This document shows, one piece after another, positions 1 to 6,617 of a stretch of 14,996 nucleotides of DNA. The translations under genes and the position numbers were made by a program. How positions within the stretch are numbered: the first letter of the stretch is position 1; each line of letters begins with the position of its first letter. Under the pieces are notes generated by a model that was not told the origin of the DNA, did not search any database, and saw only the letters and a list, made by a program, of their open reading frames with translations. Location of the stretch: positions 1 through 14,996 of the forward strand of contig JAWODV010000068.1 of the NCBI GenBank assembly GCA_046483075.1, written 5' to 3'. The DNA is from JASMTM01 sp046483075. Lineage in GTDB: Bacteria > Thermotogota > Thermotogae > Petrotogales > Kosmotogaceae.

Positions 1-299
1 ACAATAATGAAATGTGCTATTGCCGATATGAAAAGGAAAAAAGAAACGAAAATACCAAAAGGCACTTCACCAAGTTTCTCCGGGCTCGTAACAAGTCTCA
101 TTCGTTCTGTGTCGAATTCAAGAAAATATGACCATATCGGGGTCTTAAAAGCGCTAATTTTGTCGATGGTTATGGCGAATGTGAGCATCAAAATCGCCTG
201 TATGAGATGCAGAATGCCCATAAAGAGGTTGAATTTTCTCAAATAGCTGAAGCTTATTTCAGGAGCATTTTCTTGCTTTGCATTAGTTTCGTTATTCAT
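1..299 (-). CDS. Heliorhodopsin, N-terminal 99 residues (runs off left edge)
   Basis: The gene starts at ATG 299 and stays open to base 1, so the C-terminal part, including the retinal-binding lysine, is outside the window. A GGGGAG Shine-Dalgarno at 307-312 sits 7 nt before the ATG. A polar leader of about 18 residues precedes a helix containing LRKFNLFMGILHLIQ (residues 20-34). A loop follows, then a second helix, GIFVSFFLFISAIAHFII (82-99). From memory of heliorhodopsin 48C12, the FN...H.LQ helix-1 motif and the SA..HFI helix-2 motif match. His31 and His96 fall where its pocket residues His23 and His80 lie, and Ser92 falls on Ser76. Type-1 rhodopsins lack these motifs. Heliorhodopsins are retinal proteins with inverted membrane topology (N terminus inside) and no clear ion pumping. 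The downstream neighbours lie outside the window, so its role cannot be inferred from context. The family call is strong; completeness of the gene is unknown. Confidence 0.85.
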   Translation of the reverse strand, partial: MNNETNAKQENAPEISFSYLRKFNLFMGILHLIQAILMLTFAITIDKISAFKTPIWSYFLEFDTERMRLVTSPEKLGEVPFGIFVSFFLFISAIAHFII

Positions 300-367
300 A
301 GTTATTCTCCCCTTTTTATCATTGAAAAACTTAATAACAGAAAATAAAAACCTATATAAACATATTA

Positions 368-398
368 ATTATATGCTTAAACGGATGTTTCTGAAACA
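368..398 (-). promoter_or_regulatory. Candidate heliorhodopsin promoter with overlapping palindrome
   Basis: On the minus strand a TATAAT hexamer (plus strand ATTATA 368-373) lies about 70 nt before the heliorhodopsin ATG. No good -35 hexamer is found at 16-18 nt. Instead, a perfect 13-bp palindrome, TGTTTCTGAAACA (386-398), covers where the -35 should be. This would fit a regulator-dependent or repressed promoter. It is inference from position only. Confidence 0.3.
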
Positions 399-436
399 AA
401 AATCATATGTGCTACTCAGGATTTTTCGTATACAGT

Positions 437-3253
437 TTAATCAGAATTAAGTCTAATTACCCAGAAGTCTTCACCACCGTTATTGTCCGTAAGATCTCCA
501 TCATCTGAATATGAATAACCAGATACTATATATCCACCATCTGCAGTTTGCTCGATTGATGACGCTCCGTCGTTATTTGAACCACCGAAACATCCTTCCC
601 ACTTTATCATTCCTGAAGGATCAAGTTTTACCAGCCATAAGTCGCTTCCATTATGTTTACCAGTTACATCACCATCATCTGAGTAAGTTGTCCCTGCGAT
701 CAGATAGGATCCATCTGTTGTTTGAATTACAGATGATGCGGATTCTTCTGAATTACCACCCAATGCTTTTTGCCACTCAATTGCTCCGGAGGAACTTAAC
801 TTCACTATCCACATATCCTGGTAACTATGTTTACCAGTAACATCACCATCACTTGAATTTGTGTAACCAGCAACTATATACCCATTATCAGATGTTTGTC
901 TTATTGATAGTGCGCAATCTTCATAACTTCCTCCAAGAGTTTTTTGCCAGTCAAGATTGCCATCTGAATCGAGTTTAATAACCCACATATCTCCCCAGAG
1001 TGTGTCATGTGTTCCACTTACATCACCATTATTTGAGTCAGTTTTTCCAGCGATTATGTATCCATTATCTGATGTTTGTTGAACTGAAAAGCCAAACTCA
1101 TCTCCGCTTCCCCCAAAACAATCTTTCCATTCTATTGCACCAGAAGAATCAAGCTTGAGAACCCAGATATCATGGCCTCCATTATTACCTGAAATGTCTC
1201 CATCAGTAGAACTTGTATCACCCAATAATAAAAAGCCATTATCATTTGTCTGTATTATCGATCTTCCGGAATCGCCACTGCTACCTCCAAAACGTTTTTC
1301 CCATATTATTCCGCCAGAACTATTGAGTTTCGCAATCCAGGCGTCGGAGTAAATTACATCCTCTTGATAATATTCATTTTCTGGACTATCTGAAATGCTG
1401 CTCGAAAAGGTGTTGCCTGCAACTATATATTTATTGTCTGCTGTTTGCTGGATAGAACATCCACCATCTATATTATTACCCCCTATACAGTTCTGCCATA
1501 CTAATGTCCCCGTAGAACTTAATTTGATGATCCATGCATCGCTATTTCCGTGATTCCCGCTTACATCATGATTATTCGAAAATGTTGTTCCGAATACTAT
1601 GTAGCCATTGTCACTGGTTTGTTGAATTTGGTTTGTCCATTCGTCCTCAGTTCCACCATAGTTTTTTTGCCATTTGTATTGTGGGGGACTTCCTTTGAAA
1701 TAGGCATATATAGTATGGTCGGTTGTAACATTACTGAATACATAGGACACTTTCGGACCTACTGAAACCCCGTCTACTAAGACATCGTTGACAGAATAAC
1801 CTTCATCAGGAGTTATACTAAATGATTGTCCCCAACCGTGAAATACAGTAATCTCTCCAGATGGATTTATTGTCCCCCCTTCACTGCATGATGCATCTAT
1901 TGTATAAGTGCTTATAAATTGTGCTTCAATTGTGTGGTTGGATGTTACATTTTTAAACGTATAGGTTGGTTTAACATCAACGTAAGTGCCATCTACAATT
2001 AAATTATATATTGCATAATCCTCATCAGGGGTTATTGTAAATGTCTGATCTTCGCCATGTTGAACCTGAACTTCACCTGAAGGAGATATCGATCCTCCTT
2101 CACCAGCAATTGCAGTAATCGTATAGGATTGCAATTTAAATTTAGCGTGAAAATAATGATTTTGTTCAACATTTTCAAAAGTATAAATGGAGCTTGCACC
2201 AGCCGATACCCAGTCGACAAAAATCTCATCAACTATATAATATTCATCTGGTTGCATTTCCATAGTAATGTTATTTCCATAATCTACTGTAGCCAATAAA
2301 GTTTGTCTTTTTTTGGCTTCAAATAAACCTTCTTTATCAGGAACTTTTGATTTTTCATCTTCATACATTTCACAGTTGCCAGTCATAATATTTCCAGAAA
2401 CTGAACCCATGAAAAAGAAATGATAATCTGGAATAAATACTCCAGGAGATTCCACAACAAAACTAAACTCGATATCCCCGTTTTCTTCCACAGTCCCTGT
2501 TACTGGAATATCTGGAACCGAACCTTCGAGTTCAACAACGCCAGTAAACTCTCCTGACTTCTGTCTTTCAACGAGCATTACAAACGTATCTGGAAACCCG
2601 TTTATTTCTTTGACATGCCATGTTATTTCGATATCCCAGATACCCTTTAAATCAGGATAGGAAAGAAATGAAGGACTATCAGGGAAAATTACATCGCCGC
2701 CATCGGTATGAGTAACAGTGATAAAAAATTCTTTGGTGAAATTTGCTACAAGTTCTCTGTCCTGTGTGATTATAAAACTGTATTCACTGTCTTCGCTTAC
2801 TATTTGGGAGTTTTCCGTCCAGTTAACAAATTCCCAATCCTCATTCTCGTTTGGAGTAGCTACTACGGTAACTTCTGAGCCATCTTCAAATGTTCCTTCA
2901 CCACTCACCTGCCCGCCATCCAGTGGACTTGCTGAAACAGTTATTTGATATTCTGATTGAACAAAATTAGCAGAGAGATCTCTATCTTTAGTAGCTTGAA
3001 ATTCATAAACATTGTTGTCACTAACTTCTATGTTTTCTTCAGTCCAGTTAACAAATATCCAGTTTTCATTTGCAGTTGCGACTATGGTAACATCAGTGCC
3101 CTGTTCAAATGTTCCACCACCACTTACCTGCCCGCCATCAGACGGATTAGCCGTAACTGTTATTTCATATGATGGAGTTTGACAGGTATCAGGACAACCA
3201 GTTAAAAAAAACATTATAAAAACTATTACACTCAGAGATATTAGGCTTTTCAT
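437..3253 (-). CDS. Secreted lipoprotein: InlB-like repeats, nested domain, seven-blade propeller-like repeats
   Basis: This is a 938-residue protein. The ATG at 3253 has an AGGAGGG site at 3260-3266. Residues 1-20 form a lipoprotein signal peptide with lipobox LTGC, so Cys20 is the likely lipidated residue. Five repeats of the InlB-B/Flg_new type (GG.V...G.....G..V.+.A......F..W) lie at about 29-98, 101-173, 176-373, 376-447 and 449-519. The third is split by an inserted ~115-residue domain (about 198-312, starting near GIWDIEITWHV). Seven repeats of ~55-65 residues follow from about 525 to the end, with the consensus W.K..GGS..D...SI.QT.DNGYIVAG.T.S..GDV.G..G..D.W..KL...G. This pattern predicts a seven-bladed beta-propeller; the extra N-terminal W strand could close the ring. 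It is probably a surface adhesin or binding protein. No ligand can be inferred. It is paralogous to the next gene upstream. Confidence 0.85.
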   Translation of the reverse strand: MKSLISLSVIVFIMFFLTGCPDTCQTPSYEITVTANPSDGGQVSGGGTFEQGTDVTIVATANENWIFVNWTEENIEVSDNNVYEFQATKDRDLSANFVQSEYQITVSASPLDGGQVSGEGTFEDGSEVTVVATPNENEDWEFVNWTENSQIVSEDSEYSFIITQDRELVANFTKEFFITVTHTDGGDVIFPDSPSFLSYPDLKGIWDIEITWHVKEINGFPDTFVMLVERQKSGEFTGVVELEGSVPDIPVTGTVEENGDIEFSFVVESPGVFIPDYHFFFMGSVSGNIMTGNCEMYEDEKSKVPDKEGLFEAKKRQTLLATVDYGNNITMEMQPDEYYIVDEIFVDWVSAGASSIYTFENVEQNHYFHAKFKLQSYTITAIAGEGGSISPSGEVQVQHGEDQTFTITPDEDYAIYNLIVDGTYVDVKPTYTFKNVTSNHTIEAQFISTYTIDASCSEGGTINPSGEITVFHGWGQSFSITPDEGYSVNDVLVDGVSVGPKVSYVFSNVTTDHTIYAYFKGSPPQYKWQKNYGGTEDEWTNQIQQTSDNGYIVFGTTFSNNHDVSGNHGNSDAWIIKLSSTGTLVWQNCIGGNNIDGGCSIQQTADNKYIVAGNTFSSSISDSPENEYYQEDVIYSDAWIAKLNSSGGIIWEKRFGGSSGDSGRSIIQTNDNGFLLLGDTSSTDGDISGNNGGHDIWVLKLDSSGAIEWKDCFGGSGDEFGFSVQQTSDNGYIIAGKTDSNNGDVSGTHDTLWGDMWVIKLDSDGNLDWQKTLGGSYEDCALSIRQTSDNGYIVAGYTNSSDGDVTGKHSYQDMWIVKLSSSGAIEWQKALGGNSEESASSVIQTTDGSYLIAGTTYSDDGDVTGKHNGSDLWLVKLDPSGMIKWEGCFGGSNNDGASSIEQTADGGYIVSGYSYSDDGDLTDNNGGEDFWVIRLNSD
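2446..2628 (-). repeat. Near-identical 183-bp coding repeat, copy A
   Basis: This segment encodes the core of the nested domain in the propeller lipoprotein. Aligned by eye with 5118-5300, it differs at only four positions: two silent changes, and two in one codon that changes Val to Ile. The flanking DNA on both sides diverges quickly. This points to recent gene conversion or domain transfer between the two genes rather than uniform divergence after gene duplication. Confidence 0.8.
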
Positions 3254-3507
3254 TTTAAACCCTCCTCTAATTTAGTAAAGTTTAAGGATTTGAGAAAACA
3301 AAAAACATATACAGGATCCATGGTTGGGTATTTAAAAACTTTGGAAAATAAAATAAACAAAATACGCACAAACCATATACTAAAGACCACTCTTTTCTAA
3401 AAACTACAACAAAACTATACATGACTCCTTTCATTCTTAACGCTTAGCAATAAATGTCGATTTTTTCACTGAATCAAACAAGACATATTTCTTTATTATT
3501 TAATGAT

Positions 3508-5706
3508 TTACTCCACTTTTCTTGAAATTCTAAACCCCAATTTATTTAGAAAAAGAGAAGGCTGTAAAGATGAGTAAGGATCTCCTACACGTAAAAATTG
3601 TGGATCGCTATACCAGTTTCCCCCTTTGATAACCCTGGAAGCTCCACTTTTATTGAAACACCATTCATAAACATTTCCGCTCATATCGTATATTCCGCGA
3701 GCATTTGGAGACTTTTGTCCGACATTCTTTGTTGATCCACCTGAGTTTTCTTTATACCATGCAACAAGACTAACTGCTGTTTCGTTTTCGTAGTCGTCAG
3801 TTGCCCCGCTGGCATAATTTCCTGGAGTCCAGTAAATTCCATCCATAAAGATTGCTTCAGATTTTAGCGGTTCTTCTGTAGGTTGATTTGGTCCAATATA
3901 GCGTGCTGCCAGTTCCCATTCTTTGTTTGTGGGTAACCGATATCCGTTATAATCATCAATTTTTGATACTGATATACCATCTTCTATTTCCAGTGTTGAA
4001 TCCTTCAAAACTTCGTCGTATATATCACGATAAACAGGTTCTTTACCATCCATTTCAGACAAGGCATTGCACCATATTACTGCATCCCGCCAGTTTATTG
4101 ATGTAACGGGATGATTCTTTTTAGTAAGAGTTGGATCAGCGCCAATCTGACCAGAACTGCCTTCACGTCCTTTATTGTCGAAGGTATAACCATTGTATTC
4201 AGCCCAGAATCTGACTGTGTACCATAGTTCATATGTTACTTCAGTTTCTCCGATGTAGAAGGGATTATTAACTGTAGTTTGCTCTTCATCATCTCCCATT
4301 GGGAAATCTTTTGAAGGAACATATACCATAGTGAAATCCGGAGGGGTTGAGGGGATTTCTCTGAATGAGGCATGAATGGAGTGATCGTCTTTTATGTTGT
4401 GAAACCACCAGGTGTCTTTCCATTCACCGATTGATGAACCATCAATTTTTACATCGTCAACCGCGTAACCTTCATCGGGAATTATTTCGAAACTTTTTGA
4501 GCTTCCATAAGAAACTGTTATTTCTCCGGAAGGTATAATACTTCCTCCTTCTCCGGCAGTTGCGGTTATAATAAAAGTCCTTATTTTAAATTCTACATAA
4601 ATTGTGTGATCTTCAGTGACATTACTAAATGTATAACTCGGTAATGGACCAACAGAAAAGCCATCTACTACCATATCATCTACTTCTCGAGCTTCAGTTG
4701 GTGACGCTTCAAAGGTCTGATTATTTCCATGTTCTACTTCTATTAGACCACCAGGAATAATAGTGCCACCTTCTCCAGAGGTAGCGATTATCGTATGAGT
4801 TTTTGTCTTGAATACAGCATGAAGGTAATGATTTTTGTTAATGTTGCTAAATGTATGAGAAGCCAGAGGTCCTTCAGATACCCAGTCTACTTGAACGTCA
4901 TCAATATCATGATCATTATCGGGTTCAATGATGAAAGTAATAGTATCTCCATAGTTTACTTTTTCTGTTTGGGCTTCTCTCATTTTGGCCTGAAAAGTTC
5001 CTTCTTTGTCTGGAATCTTAGATTTTTCATCTTCATATACTTCACAGTTGCCAGTTATAATATTTCCAGAAACAGAACCCATGAAAAAGAAATGATAATC
5101 TGGAATAAATTGTGTATGAGATTCCACAACAAAACTAAACTCGATATCCCCGTTTTCTTCCACGGTCCCTGTTACTGGAATATCTGGAACCGAACCTTCG
5201 AGTTCAACAACGCCAGTAAACTCTCCTGATTTCTGTCTTTCGATGAGCATTACAAACGTATCTGGAAACCCGTTTATTTCTTTGACATGCCATGTTATTT
5301 CTATGTCCCAGATTCCTTCCAGATCAGCATATGAAAGTGCAATATGTTTTTCGTCATTTTCAAGTCTGATTGTGCCACCAGAACTGTGTGTCAATGTGAT
5401 GATAAATTTCTGTGCGAAGTACGCAGTCAATTCTCTATCTTTATCGATGGTAAAGTTATATATTTTCTCATCACTTACCTTTGTATTATCTTCATACCAT
5501 CCAGCAAAACCCCAGTTGTTGTTAGGGGTAGCTACAACAGTAACTTCAGAATCTTGTTCGAATGTTCCCTCACCTGCTACCTGCCCGCCATTTGTTGGAG
5601 AAGCAGCTACTGTTACCTGGTATGTTTCTGTTACTGGTTTATCAGGACAACCAGCAATAAAAAGCACAACAAAAACAAATGTGCTTATAATTATGAAGTA
5701 TTTCAT
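3508..5706 (-). CDS. Secreted lipoprotein: InlB-like repeats, nested domain, C-terminal FGE-sulfatase fold
   Basis: A longer reading from 5760 is possible, but ATG 5706 has an AGGAGGA site at 5714-5720 and begins a clean lipoprotein signal, so the protein is 732 residues. Residues 1-20 end in lipobox IAGC (Cys20). InlB-B-like repeats lie at about 29-98, 100-300, 302-374 and 377-448. The second carries the same inserted domain as the neighbouring lipoprotein (about 122-240). Residues 455-732 are an FGE-sulfatase (SUMF1-like) domain: F.M...E.TVNNPFYIGETEVTYELW near the start, YRLPTNKEWELAAR at 589-602, GIYDMSGNVYEWC at 671-683, GGNW at 695-698 and a final GFR. The paired cysteines that bind copper in active formylglycine-generating enzymes, expected after GG.., are absent (PQFLRVGDPYSS there). 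This is therefore probably a ligand-binding or structural version. A periplasmic or surface location is predicted; the substrate is unknown. Confidence 0.85.
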   Translation of the reverse strand: MKYFIIISTFVFVVLFIAGCPDKPVTETYQVTVAASPTNGGQVAGEGTFEQDSEVTVVATPNNNWGFAGWYEDNTKVSDEKIYNFTIDKDRELTAYFAQKFIITLTHSSGGTIRLENDEKHIALSYADLEGIWDIEITWHVKEINGFPDTFVMLIERQKSGEFTGVVELEGSVPDIPVTGTVEENGDIEFSFVVESHTQFIPDYHFFFMGSVSGNIITGNCEVYEDEKSKIPDKEGTFQAKMREAQTEKVNYGDTITFIIEPDNDHDIDDVQVDWVSEGPLASHTFSNINKNHYLHAVFKTKTHTIIATSGEGGTIIPGGLIEVEHGNNQTFEASPTEAREVDDMVVDGFSVGPLPSYTFSNVTEDHTIYVEFKIRTFIITATAGEGGSIIPSGEITVSYGSSKSFEIIPDEGYAVDDVKIDGSSIGEWKDTWWFHNIKDDHSIHASFREIPSTPPDFTMVYVPSKDFPMGDDEEQTTVNNPFYIGETEVTYELWYTVRFWAEYNGYTFDNKGREGSSGQIGADPTLTKKNHPVTSINWRDAVIWCNALSEMDGKEPVYRDIYDEVLKDSTLEIEDGISVSKIDDYNGYRLPTNKEWELAARYIGPNQPTEEPLKSEAIFMDGIYWTPGNYASGATDDYENETAVSLVAWYKENSGGSTKNVGQKSPNARGIYDMSGNVYEWCFNKSGASRVIKGGNWYSDPQFLRVGDPYSSLQPSLFLNKLGFRISRKVE
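5118..5300 (-). repeat. Near-identical 183-bp coding repeat, copy B
   Basis: Partner of 2446-2628, inside the FGE-domain lipoprotein. It is about 98% identical by manual alignment over 183 bases, and similarity drops to roughly 80-85% or lower outside. The two copies are in direct orientation about 2.7 kb apart, so recombination between them could delete or fuse the two lipoprotein genes. Confidence 0.8.
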
Positions 5707-5853
5707 TTTATATTCCTCCTTAAACCCTAAGGATTTTGCAACAAATATAAGAGGTCTCATAGGATAACAAAAGAGTTAAGACCTTATGAAGAATATTAAA
5801 TAAAGCATATACTGAAAGTTGCCATATCTGGCCTTGTTAAGCTTACTGAAGAA

Positions 5854-5882
5854 ATTATAGCAGTAGTTTATTTACGAACCAA
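5854..5882 (-). promoter_or_regulatory. Weak candidate promoter for the FGE-domain lipoprotein
   Basis: On the minus strand a perfect TATAAT (plus strand 5854-5859) lies 17 nt from TTGGTT (5877-5882), which matches only the TTG of the -35 consensus. It sits about 150 nt before the ATG at 5706, in an otherwise empty stretch. A chance match in AT-rich DNA is quite possible. Confidence 0.22.
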
Positions 5883-5933
5883 GGAAACTGCATACACTGA
5901 TATTCAATAAAAAATAGTTAAAACTAAACTACT

Positions 5934-5979
5934 ATCTGTTGGCCTCAATTTGTCCAGCCACTCCAAGGGGCGATTATGT
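5934..5979. repeat. Left arm of 46-bp inverted repeat
   Basis: Compared with the reverse complement of 6440-6485 this arm shows seven C/T, one A/G, one G/A and one T/C difference, with no transversions or gaps. In a minus-strand transcript eight of the ten differences become G-U wobble pairs, so the stem would stay almost fully paired. Confidence 0.75.
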
Positions 5980-6041
5980 TTGAGCTTGCGTACAACGCAT
6001 AACCTATTATCATACAACGTGGTTCGTCTATTTTGAGGATT

Positions 6042-6109
6042 CCACCCTTGAGGGTGGCCAGCTGTACTTAGCTGGGGGTGTTAGAAAAGCCGCTCTAAGA
6101 GAGAGGCTT
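6042..6109. other. Cluster of three consecutive hairpins
   Basis: Three simple stems follow each other: CCACCCT/AGGGTGG (6042-6057), CAGCT/AGCTG (6059-6074), and AAGCC-g-CTCT/AGAG-a-GGCTT (6087-6109, nine pairs with one internal mismatch). The close packing suggests a structured RNA or a transposon end of the IS200/IS605 kind, where subterminal hairpins are recognised. No TnpA or TnpB gene is present to support that. Seen directly: the stems. Function: unknown. Confidence 0.5.
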
Positions 6110-6240
6110 GATCTGATGATACAAGATGCTCACCAAGAGTCGCTTGCAGATAAGCAATTACTATAAAAACAATTATTATATTTCTATTAAAACCAAACCC
6201 TATACCCAAAACCCCAAACCAGCTTTTTTAAAATACTTAC

Positions 6241-6324
6241 CGACGAAGTCGCAAATCCGAGCACAGCTCGCAAATCCGTGTGTTTCCCAACACACATATC
6301 CGCCTGCTCCTAAAGGTGCAAATT
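6241..6324. repeat. Array of four different hairpins separated by an AAATCC linker
   Basis: Reading along the plus strand: CGAC-gaa-GTCG (6241-6251), CAAATC, CGAGC-aca-GCTCG (6258-6270), CAAATCC, GTGTGT-ttccca-ACACAC (6278-6295), ATATCC, a short GCCT, GCTCCT-aa-AGGTGC with one T-T mismatch (6306-6319), then AAATT. The linkers are nearly constant, whereas each stem has its own sequence but is palindromic. This is the reverse of a CRISPR layout (constant palindromic repeats, variable spacers). No flanking gene explains it. Confidence 0.6.
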
Positions 6325-6439
6325 AAAGGGTTTGCTTTTGATCTTTACGCACAACGTCTCTTCGTATAAAATGAACACACCCAGCCTCCGGCAGCCCTCT
6401 CTAAAACCGTTGTACGTGGTCCGTAGTAGGTTGTGCGTT

Positions 6440-6485
6440 ACGTAATCGCCCCTTAGAATGATTAGACAAACTGAAACCAACAAAT
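6440..6485. repeat. Right arm of 46-bp inverted repeat
   Basis: Inverted partner of 5934-5979. It is the T-rich copy in the common orientation. The inverted similarity fades beyond 6487, so the outer boundary is fairly sharp. Confidence 0.75.
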
Positions 6486-6579
6486 AAAATAAAGAATAAC
6501 AGTTTTTTTGCTCTTATCTGAAAACGTACAAAAGTTCATTAAATTTTAAGTGTTTTGGTTTTAAGAATCAGTCGCACAA

Positions 6580-6608
6580 CGGGAAACGGTTCACGTGATT
6601 TAGTATTT
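6580..6608. repeat. 29-bp direct repeat, copy 1
   Basis: It matches 6711-6739 at 26 of 29 positions, sharing ACGGTTCACGTG and TTTAGTATTT. The two copies are 131 bp apart and lie in the gene-free gap upstream of tRNA-Gln. Confidence 0.7.
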
Positions 6609-6617
6609 ATGGTGGTT

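Larger units (their letters stand above)
5934..6485. mobile_element. Non-coding 552-bp segment bounded by 46-bp inverted repeats (MITE-like or structured RNA)
   Basis: The arms 5934-5979 and 6440-6485 are inverted copies matching at 36 of 46 positions, and all ten differences are transitions. Both include AAGGGGCGATTAYGT at the inner end. Looser similarity continues inward: AACCTATTAT versus AACCTACTAC, and TACAACG near 6013 and 6410. No ORF inside looks like a protein, and no transposase is present. The interior holds a hairpin cluster (6042-6109) and a linker-hairpin array (6241-6324). No clear target-site duplication was found. A non-autonomous transposable element or the locus of a long-stem RNA would both fit. 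The segment makes up almost half of the 1.2-kb gene-free gap between the lipoprotein and tRNA-Gln. Confidence 0.42.

Noticed and set aside
387..400. Rho-independent terminator after the propeller lipoprotein
   Set aside because: The TGTTTC/GAAACA palindrome is not followed by T residues on the minus strand and has no real loop.
3254..3507. Terminator or promoter between the two lipoprotein genes
   Set aside because: No stem followed by a T tract and no convincing -35/-10 pair was found on the minus strand; TATAGT near 3414-3419 has no -35 partner.
3508..4344. Diversity-generating retroelement target
   Set aside because: The FGE/C-type-lectin-like fold allows it, but no reverse transcriptase or template repeat is in the window and the C terminus shows no clear run of AAY-type codons.
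5707..5760. N-terminal extension of the FGE-domain lipoprotein (18 residues from 5760)
   Set aside because: It would put a charged stretch ahead of a perfect lipoprotein signal peptide and has no ribosome site; ATG 5706 has a strong one.
5798..5911. Short plus-strand frame reading KVAISGLVKLTEEIIAVVYLRTKETAYTDIQ before TAA
   Set aside because: It looks faintly protein-like but is only ~35 codons, has no standard start or Shine-Dalgarno, and matches no family I know. It could be a gene remnant; not enough to annotate.
6241..6324. CRISPR array
   Set aside because: The conserved part is only 6-7 bases and the variable parts are themselves palindromic with unequal length; there are no cas genes in the window.
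6126..6326. 66-codon plus-strand ORF in the gap
   Set aside because: It spans the hairpin array, has no ribosome site, and its composition (runs of K, P, N) reflects the DNA repeats rather than a protein.
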